A stretch of 64,000 bases of DNA from Bacteroidaceae bacterium HV4-6-C5C (GTDB lineage: Bacteria > Bacteroidota > Bacteroidia > Bacteroidales > Bacteroidaceae). Shown piece by piece: positions 9,883-19,550 of the stretch. Position 1 is the first letter of the stretch. Each line of letters opens with the position of its first letter. The notes under the pieces are model-generated. The model was not told where the DNA came from. It ran no database searches and saw only the letters and a program-made list of their open reading frames with translations. Both the position numbers and the translations under genes were made by a program. The DNA lies in contig VOIU01000013.1 of the NCBI GenBank assembly GCA_007896885.1, positions 1-64,000 of the forward strand. Direction: 5' to 3'.

Positions 9883-9926
9883 AAAAGGAAGAGGGAAGAA
9901 ACTTTTGTTTCTTCCCTCTTCCTTTT
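9883..9926. repeat. 20-bp perfect hairpin, possible bidirectional terminator
   Basis: A purine-only arm (9883-9902, AAAAGGAAGAGG...) pairs perfectly over 20 bp with 9907-9926 around a TTTT tetraloop. It is the longest perfect stem I noticed in the window. It lies 240 bases beyond the epimerase stop, after another terminator, so it may be a second terminator or an mRNA-stabilising end. Confidence 0.6.
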
Positions 9927-10075
9927 ACATACTATGATAAATGGTAAACATCTAATGTAATGGAGTGAAACATACTATCATATTATATAAAACTAACCAT
10001 GTTTTTACCCTCAATATACTGTCTTTTTACACACAACAGACCATCTCTTTTGGCTAATGCCTGTATATTTAGGAG

Positions 10076-10116
10076 CATAAAAAAACAGGGATATCGAAAT
10101 GATCTTTATCCCTGTT
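10076..10116 (-). terminator. Rho-independent terminator of the minus-strand enzyme operon
   Basis: AACAGGGATA (10084-10093) pairs with TATCCCTGTT (10107-10116). Read on the minus strand, the stem is followed immediately by a run of seven T, the classic intrinsic terminator layout, 46 bases after the epimerase stop codon. Confidence 0.75.
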
Positions 10117-10162
10117 AATGTTATGTAAATCTACTCTTGACAAATATCTCTATTTGTTCAGT

Positions 10163-11296
10163 TTATTTCTTAACGGAAAATTTAAAAATACAATGGCTGT
10201 TGTATTTTTCCCCAGGACGTAATACAGCTGAAGGCCATTGTGGTTTGTTAGGGGTATCAGGATATTTTTGAGTCTCCAAGCATACGGAAGCACGCTGGCG
10301 ATAGGTTATCCCTTTTTTGCCTTTTACTTTTCCATCAAGGAAGTTTCCTGCATACATTTGAATCCCCGGTTCATTGGTATATACATCCAATACAATGCCA
10401 GTTTTAGGTGATTCAAGCGTTGCGCACTTCTTGGTGATGTCGCCTTTAGTATTCAATACCCAGTTGTGGTCATATCCATTTCCGTTCTTTAATTGAACGA
10501 AGCTATAATCGTTGATGCGTTTGCCTACAGCTGTTGGAGTGCGGAAATCCATAGGAGTGCCTTCCACCGGAACAATTTCACCGGTTGTCATAAATGTGCT
10601 GTCAACCGGAGTATAATTATCGGCATTAATTGTCAACAGATGTTCAGCATTGCTGCTTGCATCACCGTCCAAGTTGAAATATGAATGGTTGGTCATGTTT
10701 ACAACTGTCGGCTTGTCTGTTTCAGCTTCGTATGTGATGTCGATAGCATTATCATCGGTAAGCTTCATCAATACTTTGCAAGTCAGGTTTCCAGGGAAGC
10801 CTTGCTCTCCGTCTTTGGAGAGATAGGTCAGTTCCAGTTCCTGTGGATTGAGTTGCTTTGCAGTGTATACTTGATATTGAAAACCTTTAGGACCGCCATG
10901 CAAGCAGTGTCCATAGTTATTTTTTGGTAGTTGATACTCTTTTCCATCTAGCGTAAAACGTCCTTGGTTAATTCGGTTGGCATAGCGTCCGATACTTGCT
11001 CCAAAGTCCGAAGGAATAGTAATGTAGTCTTGTATGGAATCAAATCCCAACACGACATCACGCATGGTTCCGGTCTTGTCGGGTACCATGACCGACACAA
11101 TACGACCTCCGAAATTCGTTACGCAAACTTCCATTTTGTTTGCATTGCGGAGTACATACAAGTCGGTCTTTTTGCCACTTACATTGGTCTGGAAATTCTT
11201 CCGAACCAAACCGGAATCAGTTGGCTTTTCTTTGTTGGCTGTAGCGCAGCTAGCCATAACCAGGGCAGCGAGTGCCCATACAGAAAACTTATTCAT
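10163..11296 (-). CDS. galM: Aldose 1-epimerase (mutarotase), lipoprotein
   Basis: This 377-residue protein matches the galactose mutarotase family, which interconverts alpha and beta anomers of free aldoses such as galactose. The active-site blocks are visible: NHSYFNLDG (catalytic His), GYDHNWVL, and ETQKYPDTPN with the catalytic Glu. The leader ends MASCATANK, a lipoprotein signal without acidic residues after Cys, so I expect a periplasm-facing anchor. It is the last gene of the GH43-GH76-DUF4965-GH92-epimerase operon, 38 bases after GH92. Its presence in a mannan-type PUL hints that galactose or another aldose is released with mannose. Confidence 0.9.
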   Translation of the reverse strand: MNKFSVWALAALVMASCATANKEKPTDSGLVRKNFQTNVSGKKTDLYVLRNANKMEVCVTNFGGRIVSVMVPDKTGTMRDVVLGFDSIQDYITIPSDFGASIGRYANRINQGRFTLDGKEYQLPKNNYGHCLHGGPKGFQYQVYTAKQLNPQELELTYLSKDGEQGFPGNLTCKVLMKLTDDNAIDITYEAETDKPTVVNMTNHSYFNLDGDASSNAEHLLTINADNYTPVDSTFMTTGEIVPVEGTPMDFRTPTAVGKRINDYSFVQLKNGNGYDHNWVLNTKGDITKKCATLESPKTGIVLDVYTNEPGIQMYAGNFLDGKVKGKKGITYRQRASVCLETQKYPDTPNKPQWPSAVLRPGEKYNSHCIFKFSVKK

Positions 11297-11334
11297 GATA
11301 TTGTATTTTAGTTAATAACTTTTCCGGATTTATA

Positions 11335-13626
11335 TTAATGATTAGCCTTCAGTTCTGTTGAGAACGAGTAAGGGAAATCAGCTTGTTTTGTACCGCGTTT
11401 CGTATTCGGCTTAACACTCATATTCATATTGATGGATGCTCCATTTAACAAGTCTTTATGAGTCAGGTAATTCTTGTCGTAAGTTTTACCGTTCAAAGTC
11501 ATTGAAGATACATAACGACTTTCCTTGCTATTTGCGGGAGCATTGATGGACACTGTCTTTCCGTTTTCAAGGTGTAGCTTAACTTGCTTGAAATAAGGAG
11601 TGCCTAACACATACTGGTTACTTCCAGGGCATACCGGATAGAATCCAAGCGCCGAAAAGACGTACCATGCCGATGTCTGACCATTGTCCTCATCACCGCA
11701 ATATCCGTCGGGTGCTGCATTGTAAAGCTTATCCATCACTTCGCGAACCCAATATTGTGCTTTCCATGGCTGTCCCGAATAGTTATACATATAAATCATG
11801 TGTTGTATAGGTTGATTGCCGTGAGCATACTGACCCATATTCATAATCTGCATTTCACGTATTTCGTGGATTACTCCTCCGTAGTAGCTGTCGTCAAACA
11901 ATGGAGGCAGAGTAAATACGGAATCCATCATCTGATTGAAAGAATCTTTTCCACCCATCAAGTCGATCAATCCTTGAGGATCGTGGAATACGGACCAGGT
12001 ATAATGCCAGCTATTACCTTCGGTGAAGGCATCTCCCCATTTCAAGGGATTAAATGGCGATTGGAATTGTCCGTCTTTGTTTTTTCCACGCATCAATTTA
12101 TGTTCGGTATCGAATAAATTCTTATAATTCATGGCACGACGGGCATATATACCGATCTCACTCTCAGGTTTATTCAATGCTTTACCCAGCTTGTAAATTG
12201 ACCAATCATCATAAGCATATTCCAATGTGCGGGCTGCACTCTCGTTTATACCTACGTTGTAGGGTACATATCCCAACTCATTATAGTACTCGTAACCAAG
12301 ACGTCCTGTAGACGATACCCGTGGGTGTACATTATTAGCTCCATGCTTTACTGCTTCCCAAAGCGTTTCTATATCATATCCTTTTAATCCTTTAAGGTAT
12401 GCATCGGCAACGATTGACGCAGAGTTGTTACCGACCATGCATCCACGGTGTCCCGGGCTAGCCCATTCAGGTAAGAAACCACTTTCTTTATATGCGTTAG
12501 CCAGACCTTCCTGCATTTTAGCATTCATTGAAGGGTACATCAAATTGAGGAAGGGGAACAGGCATCGGAAAGTATCCCAAAATCCGGTATCGGTGAACAT
12601 ATATCCCGGAAGTACCTGACCATTATATGGACTATAGTGAACCGGTTTTCCGTTGGCATCGAGTTCGTAGAAGCTACGTGGAAATAGAACCGAGCGATAC
12701 AAGCAAGAATAGAATGTGCGCAGATTGTCTACGTTATTATCATTTACTTCGATTTTGCCTAACACATTGTTCCATTCCTGACGACCTTTTGCCGCTACTT
12801 TATCAAAATTGTCATTACCCAGTTCTTTCAAGTTTTGTTCGGCTTGCTCCAGACTGATGAAAGATGAGGCTACACGAACATTTACTTGTTCGCCGCGCTT
12901 GGTTGAAAAGCCGACAATTCCACCGGCATGATTATCTTTAGCTTCAAGTTCACCCGGCTTGATATTACCGTTTGCAACGGCTGCAGTGAAACTAAACGAT
13001 TTGTCGAATACCATCACAAAGTAATTCTTGAAGTTCTCGGGGACACCTCCGCTGTTTTTGGTTGTATATCCGATGATTTTGTTTTCTCCCGGAATAACTT
13101 TTACCCATGAGCCTCTGTCAAAAGCATCGATAACAACGTATGAATCTTTACTTTCAGGGAAGGTGAAACGGAACATGGCGGCACGGCTAGTAGGCGCAAT
13201 CTCTGTTGTGACATCGTGATCGGCCAAATAAACTTTATAGTAATAAGGTTTTGCTATTTCCGCTTTATGCGAAAACCAACTGGCACGTTCATCCTGATCG
13301 AATACAACCTTACCTGTTACAGGCATGATTGCAAATTGACCGTAGTCATTGATCCAGGGACTTGGTTGATGTGTTTGCTTAAATCCGCGAATTTTATCGG
13401 CATCGTAAGTATAACCCCAACCGTCTCCCATTTTACCGGTTTGGGGCATCCAAAAGTTCATACCCCATGGTAGGGCAATGGCAGGGTAAGTATTTCCCGT
13501 AGACAGGGAAATCTTAGACTGTGACCCTACCAGTGGATTAACATAATCCACCGGGTCGGTGCCGTTTTTAGCCGAAGAGCTTAAAACGCTCAGCAAGGCG
13601 GCAACTACTAAGGTTATTTTTTTCAT
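11335..13626 (-). CDS. GH92 family exo-alpha-mannosidase
   Basis: The 763-residue protein has a plain signal peptide (VLSSSAKNGTDP) and the GH92 layout: an N-terminal beta-sandwich (PVDYVNPLVGSQSK at the mature start) and an (alpha/alpha)6 catalytic domain. Hallmark blocks are HVIHEIREM-like (GGVIHEIREMQIMNMGQYAHGNQP) near residue 565 and the GDEDNGQTSAWYVFSALGFY region near 640-660, which carries the acidic residues binding calcium and activating water. GH92 enzymes are calcium-dependent exo-alpha-mannosidases acting on 1,2-, 1,3-, 1,4- or 1,6-linkages; the linkage here cannot be read from sequence. It is probably periplasmic and starts 4 bases after the DUF4965 stop. Confidence 0.92.
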   Translation of the reverse strand: MKKITLVVAALLSVLSSSAKNGTDPVDYVNPLVGSQSKISLSTGNTYPAIALPWGMNFWMPQTGKMGDGWGYTYDADKIRGFKQTHQPSPWINDYGQFAIMPVTGKVVFDQDERASWFSHKAEIAKPYYYKVYLADHDVTTEIAPTSRAAMFRFTFPESKDSYVVIDAFDRGSWVKVIPGENKIIGYTTKNSGGVPENFKNYFVMVFDKSFSFTAAVANGNIKPGELEAKDNHAGGIVGFSTKRGEQVNVRVASSFISLEQAEQNLKELGNDNFDKVAAKGRQEWNNVLGKIEVNDNNVDNLRTFYSCLYRSVLFPRSFYELDANGKPVHYSPYNGQVLPGYMFTDTGFWDTFRCLFPFLNLMYPSMNAKMQEGLANAYKESGFLPEWASPGHRGCMVGNNSASIVADAYLKGLKGYDIETLWEAVKHGANNVHPRVSSTGRLGYEYYNELGYVPYNVGINESAARTLEYAYDDWSIYKLGKALNKPESEIGIYARRAMNYKNLFDTEHKLMRGKNKDGQFQSPFNPLKWGDAFTEGNSWHYTWSVFHDPQGLIDLMGGKDSFNQMMDSVFTLPPLFDDSYYGGVIHEIREMQIMNMGQYAHGNQPIQHMIYMYNYSGQPWKAQYWVREVMDKLYNAAPDGYCGDEDNGQTSAWYVFSALGFYPVCPGSNQYVLGTPYFKQVKLHLENGKTVSINAPANSKESRYVSSMTLNGKTYDKNYLTHKDLLNGASINMNMSVKPNTKRGTKQADFPYSFSTELKANH

Positions 13627-13630
13627 ATTC

Positions 13631-16114
13631 TCATTTATTTAGTTTATTCTCAAGCATCTTGATAAAATACCCACCAACGACAGAGCGTGCCTGAAAACCT
13701 TTCTGATTTGGCGTATCCGTAAATATCCAGTCGGACATCGGAACTCTGGTGGTCGTTTCATTCATAAACAAATGGATCGGATCGATGAACTTCTCAAATG
13801 TAGCTCGGTCGGGAGCCAAAGTTGCAGTCCACATAATCCAGTCTGTCTTTGTATACGTTTCACGATTGTCCAAAGGTAAGCCATATTTGTTTTGTTTCCT
13901 TAAATAATAAGGAATTTCTGTCTGAACAATTTCTTTAGGGAAGATATTCCATTTCATGAGCTTGTCCCATACGATATTGTATTTCTGACTCCAAGTACCC
14001 GATTTGTCAAAGGTCAGTTTATAGTGATCTCCGTCATGAGCCATCTTGTTCCACTCGGTTGCCATTTTCTTGGCTGCATCCATATATTTGTCAGCAGTTG
14101 CTTTGTCTCCTTGCAGGTTAGCTAAATAGCCATAAGATGCAATACCCAAGATTGCCTTTATCGAAAGGTTGGCGTTGTGTGCAAAGTGTCCTGCAAAGTC
14201 GTCTGTGCAAAGCTGGTTTTCAGGGTCAAGTCCATTTTTTAATAGGTAGTCTGTCCAAATGGTCAGTACATCCCAGTGCTTCTTTGCATACTCCGCATTT
14301 CCTTCCACTGCAGCTATGGCAGCTGTCAATATCAGCATGTTACCACATTCTTCTACAGGCATGTCACCACCGTAAGTTTGCCCGTTAGCTAATGGATAAG
14401 TACCTACATCATGTGCTGCAAAAGGCTTGTTCCATTTTCCACTTTCGCTGTAATAGAAGATATGATTTAACAATCCTTTAGCCAACTCCGGATTATAAAG
14501 TAAGAAGAGTGGGGCGGAAGGGTAGGTCACGTCGACTGTCCCGATGGAACCGTTGCTAAAGTTCTCTTTAGAGAAGAAAAGTAAATCTTTATTCGGTGCT
14601 TCAACCAACTTATGAGCACAGATAGCTTGGCGATAAGCCAATGCGCAAAGCTCTGCATATTTTTTGCCTCCGGCTTCGGTAGCTTCTTTCATCATCTTAT
14701 TATCAAAAGCTACACATTTATCCATGAGTGCATTGTATTCCTGTTCCGCTTCTTCAAATTGGGATGTAATCGTCTTGTTGCCATTACGATTCCAGTAGGG
14801 ACGTAGATTCTTTCCGAAGTATTGTATAGAGTATATATCATCGTAACCGATTAGAAAATGTCCGGCTGCATTTTGAACATTACCCAATTGGCGTACAATA
14901 GCTAGATGATCGGTCCCGTTTGTCTTTGATGCAGCCAGTTTGCTTTTTCCAAAGCTCTTTCTTAGTTCAGTTGAATTTCCGGTGGCATATTGTGTATTTC
15001 CCTTATCAGCTGCCATGTAGAAATATCCCCAATCGATGCGTACATCATCACCTTTTTTATCTAATACCTTCTGTGTGTTGCTTCCACTTTTCAGGTACAC
15101 TAAATTACCTTTTTCAAAGCTTTCGGACGTTGAGGCTTGTCCTGCCTGATCTATTGCCCATTGAGGACCTGCCTCGAGATATAATTCTACGTTGTGATTC
15201 TTTTTATCATTGGAAGACACGGTATAAGAAATATAATTCACCGGACGGGTCATCAAATCAAGATTGTCCATAAAAAGAGGTGCAGTAAAAGTCAAATCCA
15301 AGTTAACCGGTCCACAAGCAAACTTATATATTGTTTGCATAGGTTGTACTTCTGCAGAAAGCTGTTTTGCTGTAGTATTAAAGCTCCGTTGGTTTTCTTT
15401 TTCAAGAGCAAGACCAAAGTCAAGCAATCCGTTACCCACACGATTGTAACAATATGCGGCAATAAGATTCTTACCTGGTTTCAACGTTGCGACAACATTA
15501 TCCGGTAGTCTTGTAAGCTCATGTTTCTTGCATGCGTTACCGGTATCTACCACTTTTATGCCGTTAATATAGATAATAACGTCATCATCATGAGAGTACT
15601 CAAGATAAACTTTCCGTCCTTTTAAACTATTTTTGATATCTATTGTCCGGCGTACCCAGATATATTTGCTTCCCCATTGAGTCTTTGCAGTAGATTCATT
15701 CTCCATTGTACCGAAAGCAGCTTTGCCTTCTTTCCAGACTGCATTGTTGAAAGACATCTTCTGCCATCCTTTGGCGGGTTGGTTAGTCGTATATTTTCCA
15801 CTCCAAGAACCTTGCTCCGATGTGTTTACGAGGGTTAGCAATTCAACGTTTTCTTCTCCCATGAATCGATAGGATTGCCCATCCACCTTGATTACTCCGA
15901 TTAAGGGGAAGTCTTTTCCGGTCCAGTGCTTTATCGTTCCATCGTAAAGGTGGTCATTGAATGACCATCCACTGGTGTATGGATCAATCGTTACTAACGA
16001 ATAGGCTGGCGCTCTCAATTCATTTTTAGTGTCATGTGCTATCTTAGCGTTTCCATAACTGGAAATAAAGAAAGTTGTTGCACCGAAGAATAACGTCATT
16101 AATTGTCGTTTCAT
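13631..16114 (-). CDS. DUF4965/DUF5127/DUF1793 glutaminase-A-like secreted protein (copy 1)
   Basis: An 827-residue protein with a signal peptide. After a short DUF4964-like segment (LRAPAYSLVTIDPYTSGWSF) comes a jelly-roll insert of the galactose-binding type (about 100-230; IWVRRTIDIKNSLKGRKVYL). DUF5127 (about 260-480), DUF4965 and an (alpha/alpha)-type DUF1793 C-terminus follow (KAILGIASYGYLANLQGDKA). The family is named after a fungal glutaminase A, but its members in Bacteroidetes PULs look like glycan-active enzymes and I know of no settled activity. A close paralogue lies at 19650-22154. It sits 4 bases before GH92 and 42 after GH76, clearly in the enzyme operon. Probably periplasmic. 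Confidence 0.8.
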   Translation of the reverse strand: MKRQLMTLFFGATTFFISSYGNAKIAHDTKNELRAPAYSLVTIDPYTSGWSFNDHLYDGTIKHWTGKDFPLIGVIKVDGQSYRFMGEENVELLTLVNTSEQGSWSGKYTTNQPAKGWQKMSFNNAVWKEGKAAFGTMENESTAKTQWGSKYIWVRRTIDIKNSLKGRKVYLEYSHDDDVIIYINGIKVVDTGNACKKHELTRLPDNVVATLKPGKNLIAAYCYNRVGNGLLDFGLALEKENQRSFNTTAKQLSAEVQPMQTIYKFACGPVNLDLTFTAPLFMDNLDLMTRPVNYISYTVSSNDKKNHNVELYLEAGPQWAIDQAGQASTSESFEKGNLVYLKSGSNTQKVLDKKGDDVRIDWGYFYMAADKGNTQYATGNSTELRKSFGKSKLAASKTNGTDHLAIVRQLGNVQNAAGHFLIGYDDIYSIQYFGKNLRPYWNRNGNKTITSQFEEAEQEYNALMDKCVAFDNKMMKEATEAGGKKYAELCALAYRQAICAHKLVEAPNKDLLFFSKENFSNGSIGTVDVTYPSAPLFLLYNPELAKGLLNHIFYYSESGKWNKPFAAHDVGTYPLANGQTYGGDMPVEECGNMLILTAAIAAVEGNAEYAKKHWDVLTIWTDYLLKNGLDPENQLCTDDFAGHFAHNANLSIKAILGIASYGYLANLQGDKATADKYMDAAKKMATEWNKMAHDGDHYKLTFDKSGTWSQKYNIVWDKLMKWNIFPKEIVQTEIPYYLRKQNKYGLPLDNRETYTKTDWIMWTATLAPDRATFEKFIDPIHLFMNETTTRVPMSDWIFTDTPNQKGFQARSVVGGYFIKMLENKLNK

Positions 16115-16156
16115 TGTCTATTCTATTATAATGTTTTAAAATGGTTATCTATTTTT

Positions 16157-17266
16157 TTAGCGTGGGGAAATGACTTGCATCAAAGCCGGGCAGCAACTTG
16201 CATCATAACTTTCCATTATTCCTTTAGGACATGCTTGCGAAGCATCTTTGAATGTTATATTGCGACTCATATCCCGATTGTTCCAAGCCGTATCAATATT
16301 CATACGAAGCCAGTCCGTATACTGTGGTTGGTTACCATCTTTTATGAGCATAGTGATATATTGTGCGAAAATAGCTCCGTAAATACCCTGTTCAATGCCA
16401 TTTTTGAAGGGCAATAATCCATTAGCATCGCACATTGAGTTCCGCACATAATTTGTGGCGAGAATAGCATCTTCAAGATATTGCTTTTCCTTTGTAGCTT
16501 TGTACAACATGATAGCCGATCCGATGCATGTCGCCTGATTATAAAGTTGGGTTGTCCAATCTATGTCCATACCGTTTTGGCGTTGGAAATGATAATGCAT
16601 ACTATCGGCAATACGTCCGTCTTTCTTGTCGAAGAAAACATTTCGTGACCATGCATATATATTCTTTGCTTTCTCCAGATAATCAGGATCTTTTGTTACA
16701 TTATAGAGTGTCATTGCGCCTATTGCCGTAGGATAATTGATACATGACATTTTTCCGTCATGTTTGAAATTCCACCACATTCCACCTCGCTCGGGATCGT
16801 ACGATTCTTTCCATACATGATAAAATCCGGAAGATGCATGAGCCAAATACTTCGGTTCGTGGGTGATTTCGTATGCTCTTGCTAAAGAAATGATCCACCA
16901 CATCATATCATCGTAGATGAACCATTCCACTTTATTGTTCCAGTTATATTTATCATATTGTTCATACCCTCCTTGATAAATATCTTCTATGAGTTGGCGA
17001 TATTTCGGCGCTTGGGTACGTTTGTATGCATTCATAATCATATCCCAATATATAGCCTGCACCCAAATGGCTGCACGCCCTTTCATATCCGATGAGATGG
17101 CATATAGTTTCATCTCCGGATTATAGAATGTCTTATGAAAAGCATCTATTGCTAGAGTAGCTTCTTTGTCAGTATACAATTTGTTTTTGTCTTCTGTAAT
17201 CGCATGGATGGCAATGTTTGGGAATAAGAGTAATAGGAAGGCGATTATTGAAAATCTGTTCTTCAT
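16157..17266 (-). CDS. GH76 family alpha-1,6-mannanase
   Basis: I chose 17266 as start because MKNRFSIIAFLLLL begins a good signal peptide. A start at 17299 would overlap the upstream GH43 by an ATGA but adds 11 polar residues. The 369-residue protein shows the GH76 signature: the catalytic Asp pair at D119-D120 in WFIYDDMMWWI, plus helical-barrel blocks such as GGMWWNFKHDGK and SGFYHVWKES. GH76 enzymes cleave alpha-1,6-mannan backbones such as that of yeast mannan. The signal looks like a simple type I peptide, so a periplasmic enzyme acting on imported oligosaccharides is likely, not a surface endo-enzyme. Confidence 0.88.
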   Translation of the reverse strand: MKNRFSIIAFLLLLFPNIAIHAITEDKNKLYTDKEATLAIDAFHKTFYNPEMKLYAISSDMKGRAAIWVQAIYWDMIMNAYKRTQAPKYRQLIEDIYQGGYEQYDKYNWNNKVEWFIYDDMMWWIISLARAYEITHEPKYLAHASSGFYHVWKESYDPERGGMWWNFKHDGKMSCINYPTAIGAMTLYNVTKDPDYLEKAKNIYAWSRNVFFDKKDGRIADSMHYHFQRQNGMDIDWTTQLYNQATCIGSAIMLYKATKEKQYLEDAILATNYVRNSMCDANGLLPFKNGIEQGIYGAIFAQYITMLIKDGNQPQYTDWLRMNIDTAWNNRDMSRNITFKDASQACPKGIMESYDASCCPALMQVISPR

Positions 17267-17295
17267 GATTGTACGTTTAGGGTATTTGTGTGTTT

Positions 17296-18306
17296 TCATT
17301 TCTGTTTCTTACTTGAAAGAGGGCTTGCTTTCACTCCTTCGAAAGTAATTTTCACCGGTTTGATGTAACCGTCATTATCAAAATACAAACGGTCGACGCA
17401 TACTACGCGACTATTGGCATCTTTCTCTCCCAATGGACGACGGTGGTATACCATGTACCATTCGTCTTTACCAGGACCTTTTATGACGGAATGGTGCCCT
17501 GCACCTGTTGCTATTTCCGGATTCTGTTGGAGAATCTTTCCGATACGCTTGAAGGGACCGAATGGAGAGTCAGAGATAGCATAAGCCACGCTATAATTTG
17601 GGCCACCCCATCCTCCCTCAGACCACATGAAGTAATATTTACCATTTCGCTTGAGCATGAAAGGTCCCTCGACATAGTTTTCCGGAGTGATTTCTTTGTA
17701 AGTAGTTCCATCTGCAAAGGGTACTATACTCAATAAGTCGGGTGCCATTTTTACTATATTGCAATGCCCCCAACCACCATAGTACATGTAATACTGTCCG
17801 TCATCATCTTTAAAGACAAACTGGTCGATAGGTTGTGCACCATTGACTATCTGTCCGATTAATGGCTTGCCCAGTGCGTCTTTAAAAGGTCCGGCCGGAT
17901 TATCGGCTACAGCAACTCCAATACCTCCAAGCTGATTATTGTTTTGTATATCATTTCCTCCAAAAAAGAAGTAGTATTTCTTATTAGCTTCAATGATGGC
18001 GGGTGCCCATAAAGCACGCTTCACCCAACTGATATTTTCAATGGATAGCACACGGGGATGCTTTTTCCAATGCACCAGATCGCGTGAAGAAAAAGCGTCC
18101 ATAAAAGTCTGTTGATCGTATGGAGCCGAATATGTAGGATAGATCCAATATTCATTTTCGAATACAGCTCCTTCGGGATCCGCATACCATCCCGGAAATA
18201 CCGGATTACCACTTGTTTGTTTTTTGTCCGAAGAATGCTGTTGCGAAAAAACAGACGCAGACAAACTAAAGACCATTCCCAAAAAAAGAAAACGTTTAAA
18301 GTTCAT
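17296..18306 (-). CDS. GH43 family glycosidase (copy 1)
   Basis: The 336-residue secreted protein has the five-bladed beta-propeller pattern of GH43. All three catalytic acids are visible: the base D43 in GWYADPEG, the pKa-tuning D161 in AQPIDQFVF, and the acid E213 in YVEGPFML. Subfamily is not assigned. GH43 covers arabinofuranosidases, xylosidases and galactofuranosidases, and several Bacteroides GH43 subfamilies act on beta-galactofuranose. Next to GH76 and GH92, removal of galactofuranose or arabinofuranose side chains from a mannan is a reasonable guess. Its stop overlaps the longer GH76 frame by four bases, so the two are translationally close. There is no lipobox, so probably periplasmic. 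Confidence 0.88.
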   Translation of the reverse strand: MNFKRFLFLGMVFSLSASVFSQQHSSDKKQTSGNPVFPGWYADPEGAVFENEYWIYPTYSAPYDQQTFMDAFSSRDLVHWKKHPRVLSIENISWVKRALWAPAIIEANKKYYFFFGGNDIQNNNQLGGIGVAVADNPAGPFKDALGKPLIGQIVNGAQPIDQFVFKDDDGQYYMYYGGWGHCNIVKMAPDLLSIVPFADGTTYKEITPENYVEGPFMLKRNGKYYFMWSEGGWGGPNYSVAYAISDSPFGPFKRIGKILQQNPEIATGAGHHSVIKGPGKDEWYMVYHRRPLGEKDANSRVVCVDRLYFDNDGYIKPVKITFEGVKASPLSSKKQK

Positions 18307-18359
18307 AATATTTAATTACTATTTGGATTGTATTAAGCAATGTTACAAAGAACGCGATT

Positions 18360-18382
18360 AAATACACGAAAACAGGCAAAAA
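18360..18382 (-). promoter_or_regulatory. Weak match to the candidate HTCS operator
   Basis: In the 126-base gap between the two GH43 genes, minus-strand TTTTTGCCTGTTTTCG resembles the TTTTTGTCTTTTATTG block upstream of 22154 (17 of 23 positions over the longer alignment). However, no TTTATTTG-like box lies 46 bases downstream. It may mark a secondary promoter, or may be chance in AT-rich DNA. Confidence 0.2.
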
Positions 18383-18432
18383 AACGTTCAGAAAATAACA
18401 AATACGAACCAAAAACGCTTTACTTAAGGTCT

Positions 18433-19521
18433 TTAGAATGTTCCGGAGGGTTTGGATAGCGAGGTCTTTTCAGAGAAAGGTTTGCCTAGTACAGGCATAC
18501 CGTTTGTATCCCAACCAATCTTTTGAATACGCGGGCTACGGGTTTCCGGTCCTCCGTCACTATTTGGTATATTTCTGGCATGATATAATATGTAATATTC
18601 ATTTCCGTCCGGTGAGGTCACAAAACATGGACTTCCCGGTCCATATACTCCGTTTTCTTGTGATTGTTGAAATACCGGAGACGGATTCTTTGTCCATGAT
18701 GCAGGATTTAGTAAGTCACTGTTGTCATTGGCGGTGAGCATTCCTATGCAATTATATGGAGTCCAACAGCCACTGGCTGAATAATAGATTAGAATTTTTC
18801 TGTTGTCTCTGGAATGAAAAAATTGAGGTGATTCATTCACATATATGGGATATGCGGTGCGTGTACCATCAGGGTTAACCCATTGGCGTTCCCATTCATA
18901 TTCCGGCTTGGATATTAATATACGGGATGATTTTAAAGTCCAGGGATTGGACATGCTTGCAATATAGAGACACTGGGTTTCAGTGGTTATTCTTCGCTTT
19001 GGCCAGCCTGACCATAATAAGTATTGTACGCCTTTATGGACAATAGTTGTTGCCTGTATTCCCCAATTCCATTCATTGTTGGTTTTGATAGCCCCTTTCA
19101 TCTTAAATGTCCCTTTCATTGGGTCGGGCGATTCATTTTCCAACACATAAAGCTGGTGGTTATCAAGTTTCCCATCGTCAGCTGCAAAATAGATATACCA
19201 TTTATTGTTGATGCGATGTAATTCCGCCCCCCAAATATTAAAAGAATAGGCTTTATTGTCCGATGTCCAAATGTCTTTGCATTTGGCATGCTTTATATCT
19301 GTAATGTCTGTTGTTTCCCAAATAGCAAGCTTATCTGTTCCGGTTCCTTGCATATAGTAATATTTGCCATTGTAAAAAATTGCATAAGGATCAGTGCCGG
19401 ATGGTAGTAATGGGTTGTTATATGTGCTGCTCTCAGCTTCAAGTCCTCTTTTGTCGGACGATCTGTGCAAGCAAGCGAAGCAAACGAAGAATAGGAATAG
19501 AATAAAGAGTGATTTTTTCAT
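18433..19521 (-). CDS. GH43-like glycosidase lipoprotein lacking one canonical Asp (copy 2)
   Basis: Starting at 19521 (MKKSLFILFLFF) gives a lipoprotein leader with Cys17 (VCFAC) and no acidic signal, so periplasm-facing. The longer frame starts inside a hairpin and is unlikely. The 362-residue protein follows GH43: the base D44 in LPSGTDPYAIFY and the acid E230 in YVNESPQFF are present. At the position normally reading W-x-I-D-G/A-T, this protein reads WGIQATTI, so the pKa-modulating Asp is Gln156. The propeller otherwise looks complete (YYYMQGTG, WYIYFAADDG, YLLWSGWP). It may be an unusual subfamily or have altered activity. It lies 128 bases downstream of the DUF4965 copy 2 stop, past two hairpins. 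Confidence 0.8.
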   Translation of the reverse strand: MKKSLFILFLFFVCFACLHRSSDKRGLEAESSTYNNPLLPSGTDPYAIFYNGKYYYMQGTGTDKLAIWETTDITDIKHAKCKDIWTSDNKAYSFNIWGAELHRINNKWYIYFAADDGKLDNHQLYVLENESPDPMKGTFKMKGAIKTNNEWNWGIQATTIVHKGVQYLLWSGWPKRRITTETQCLYIASMSNPWTLKSSRILISKPEYEWERQWVNPDGTRTAYPIYVNESPQFFHSRDNRKILIYYSASGCWTPYNCIGMLTANDNSDLLNPASWTKNPSPVFQQSQENGVYGPGSPCFVTSPDGNEYYILYHARNIPNSDGGPETRSPRIQKIGWDTNGMPVLGKPFSEKTSLSKPSGTF

Positions 19522-19550
19522 TAAAACAGATGCTTTCCGGTTTATATTCA

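Larger units (their letters stand above)
9473..10162. other. Long AT-rich intergenic stretch with two strong hairpins
   Basis: No open frame worth calling. From 9473 to about 9760 the sequence is very AT-rich and should contain the promoter of the minus-strand gene ending at 8681, though I could not find a good TAnnTTTG box. The hairpins at 9883-9926 and 10076-10116 are listed separately. Confidence 0.4.
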
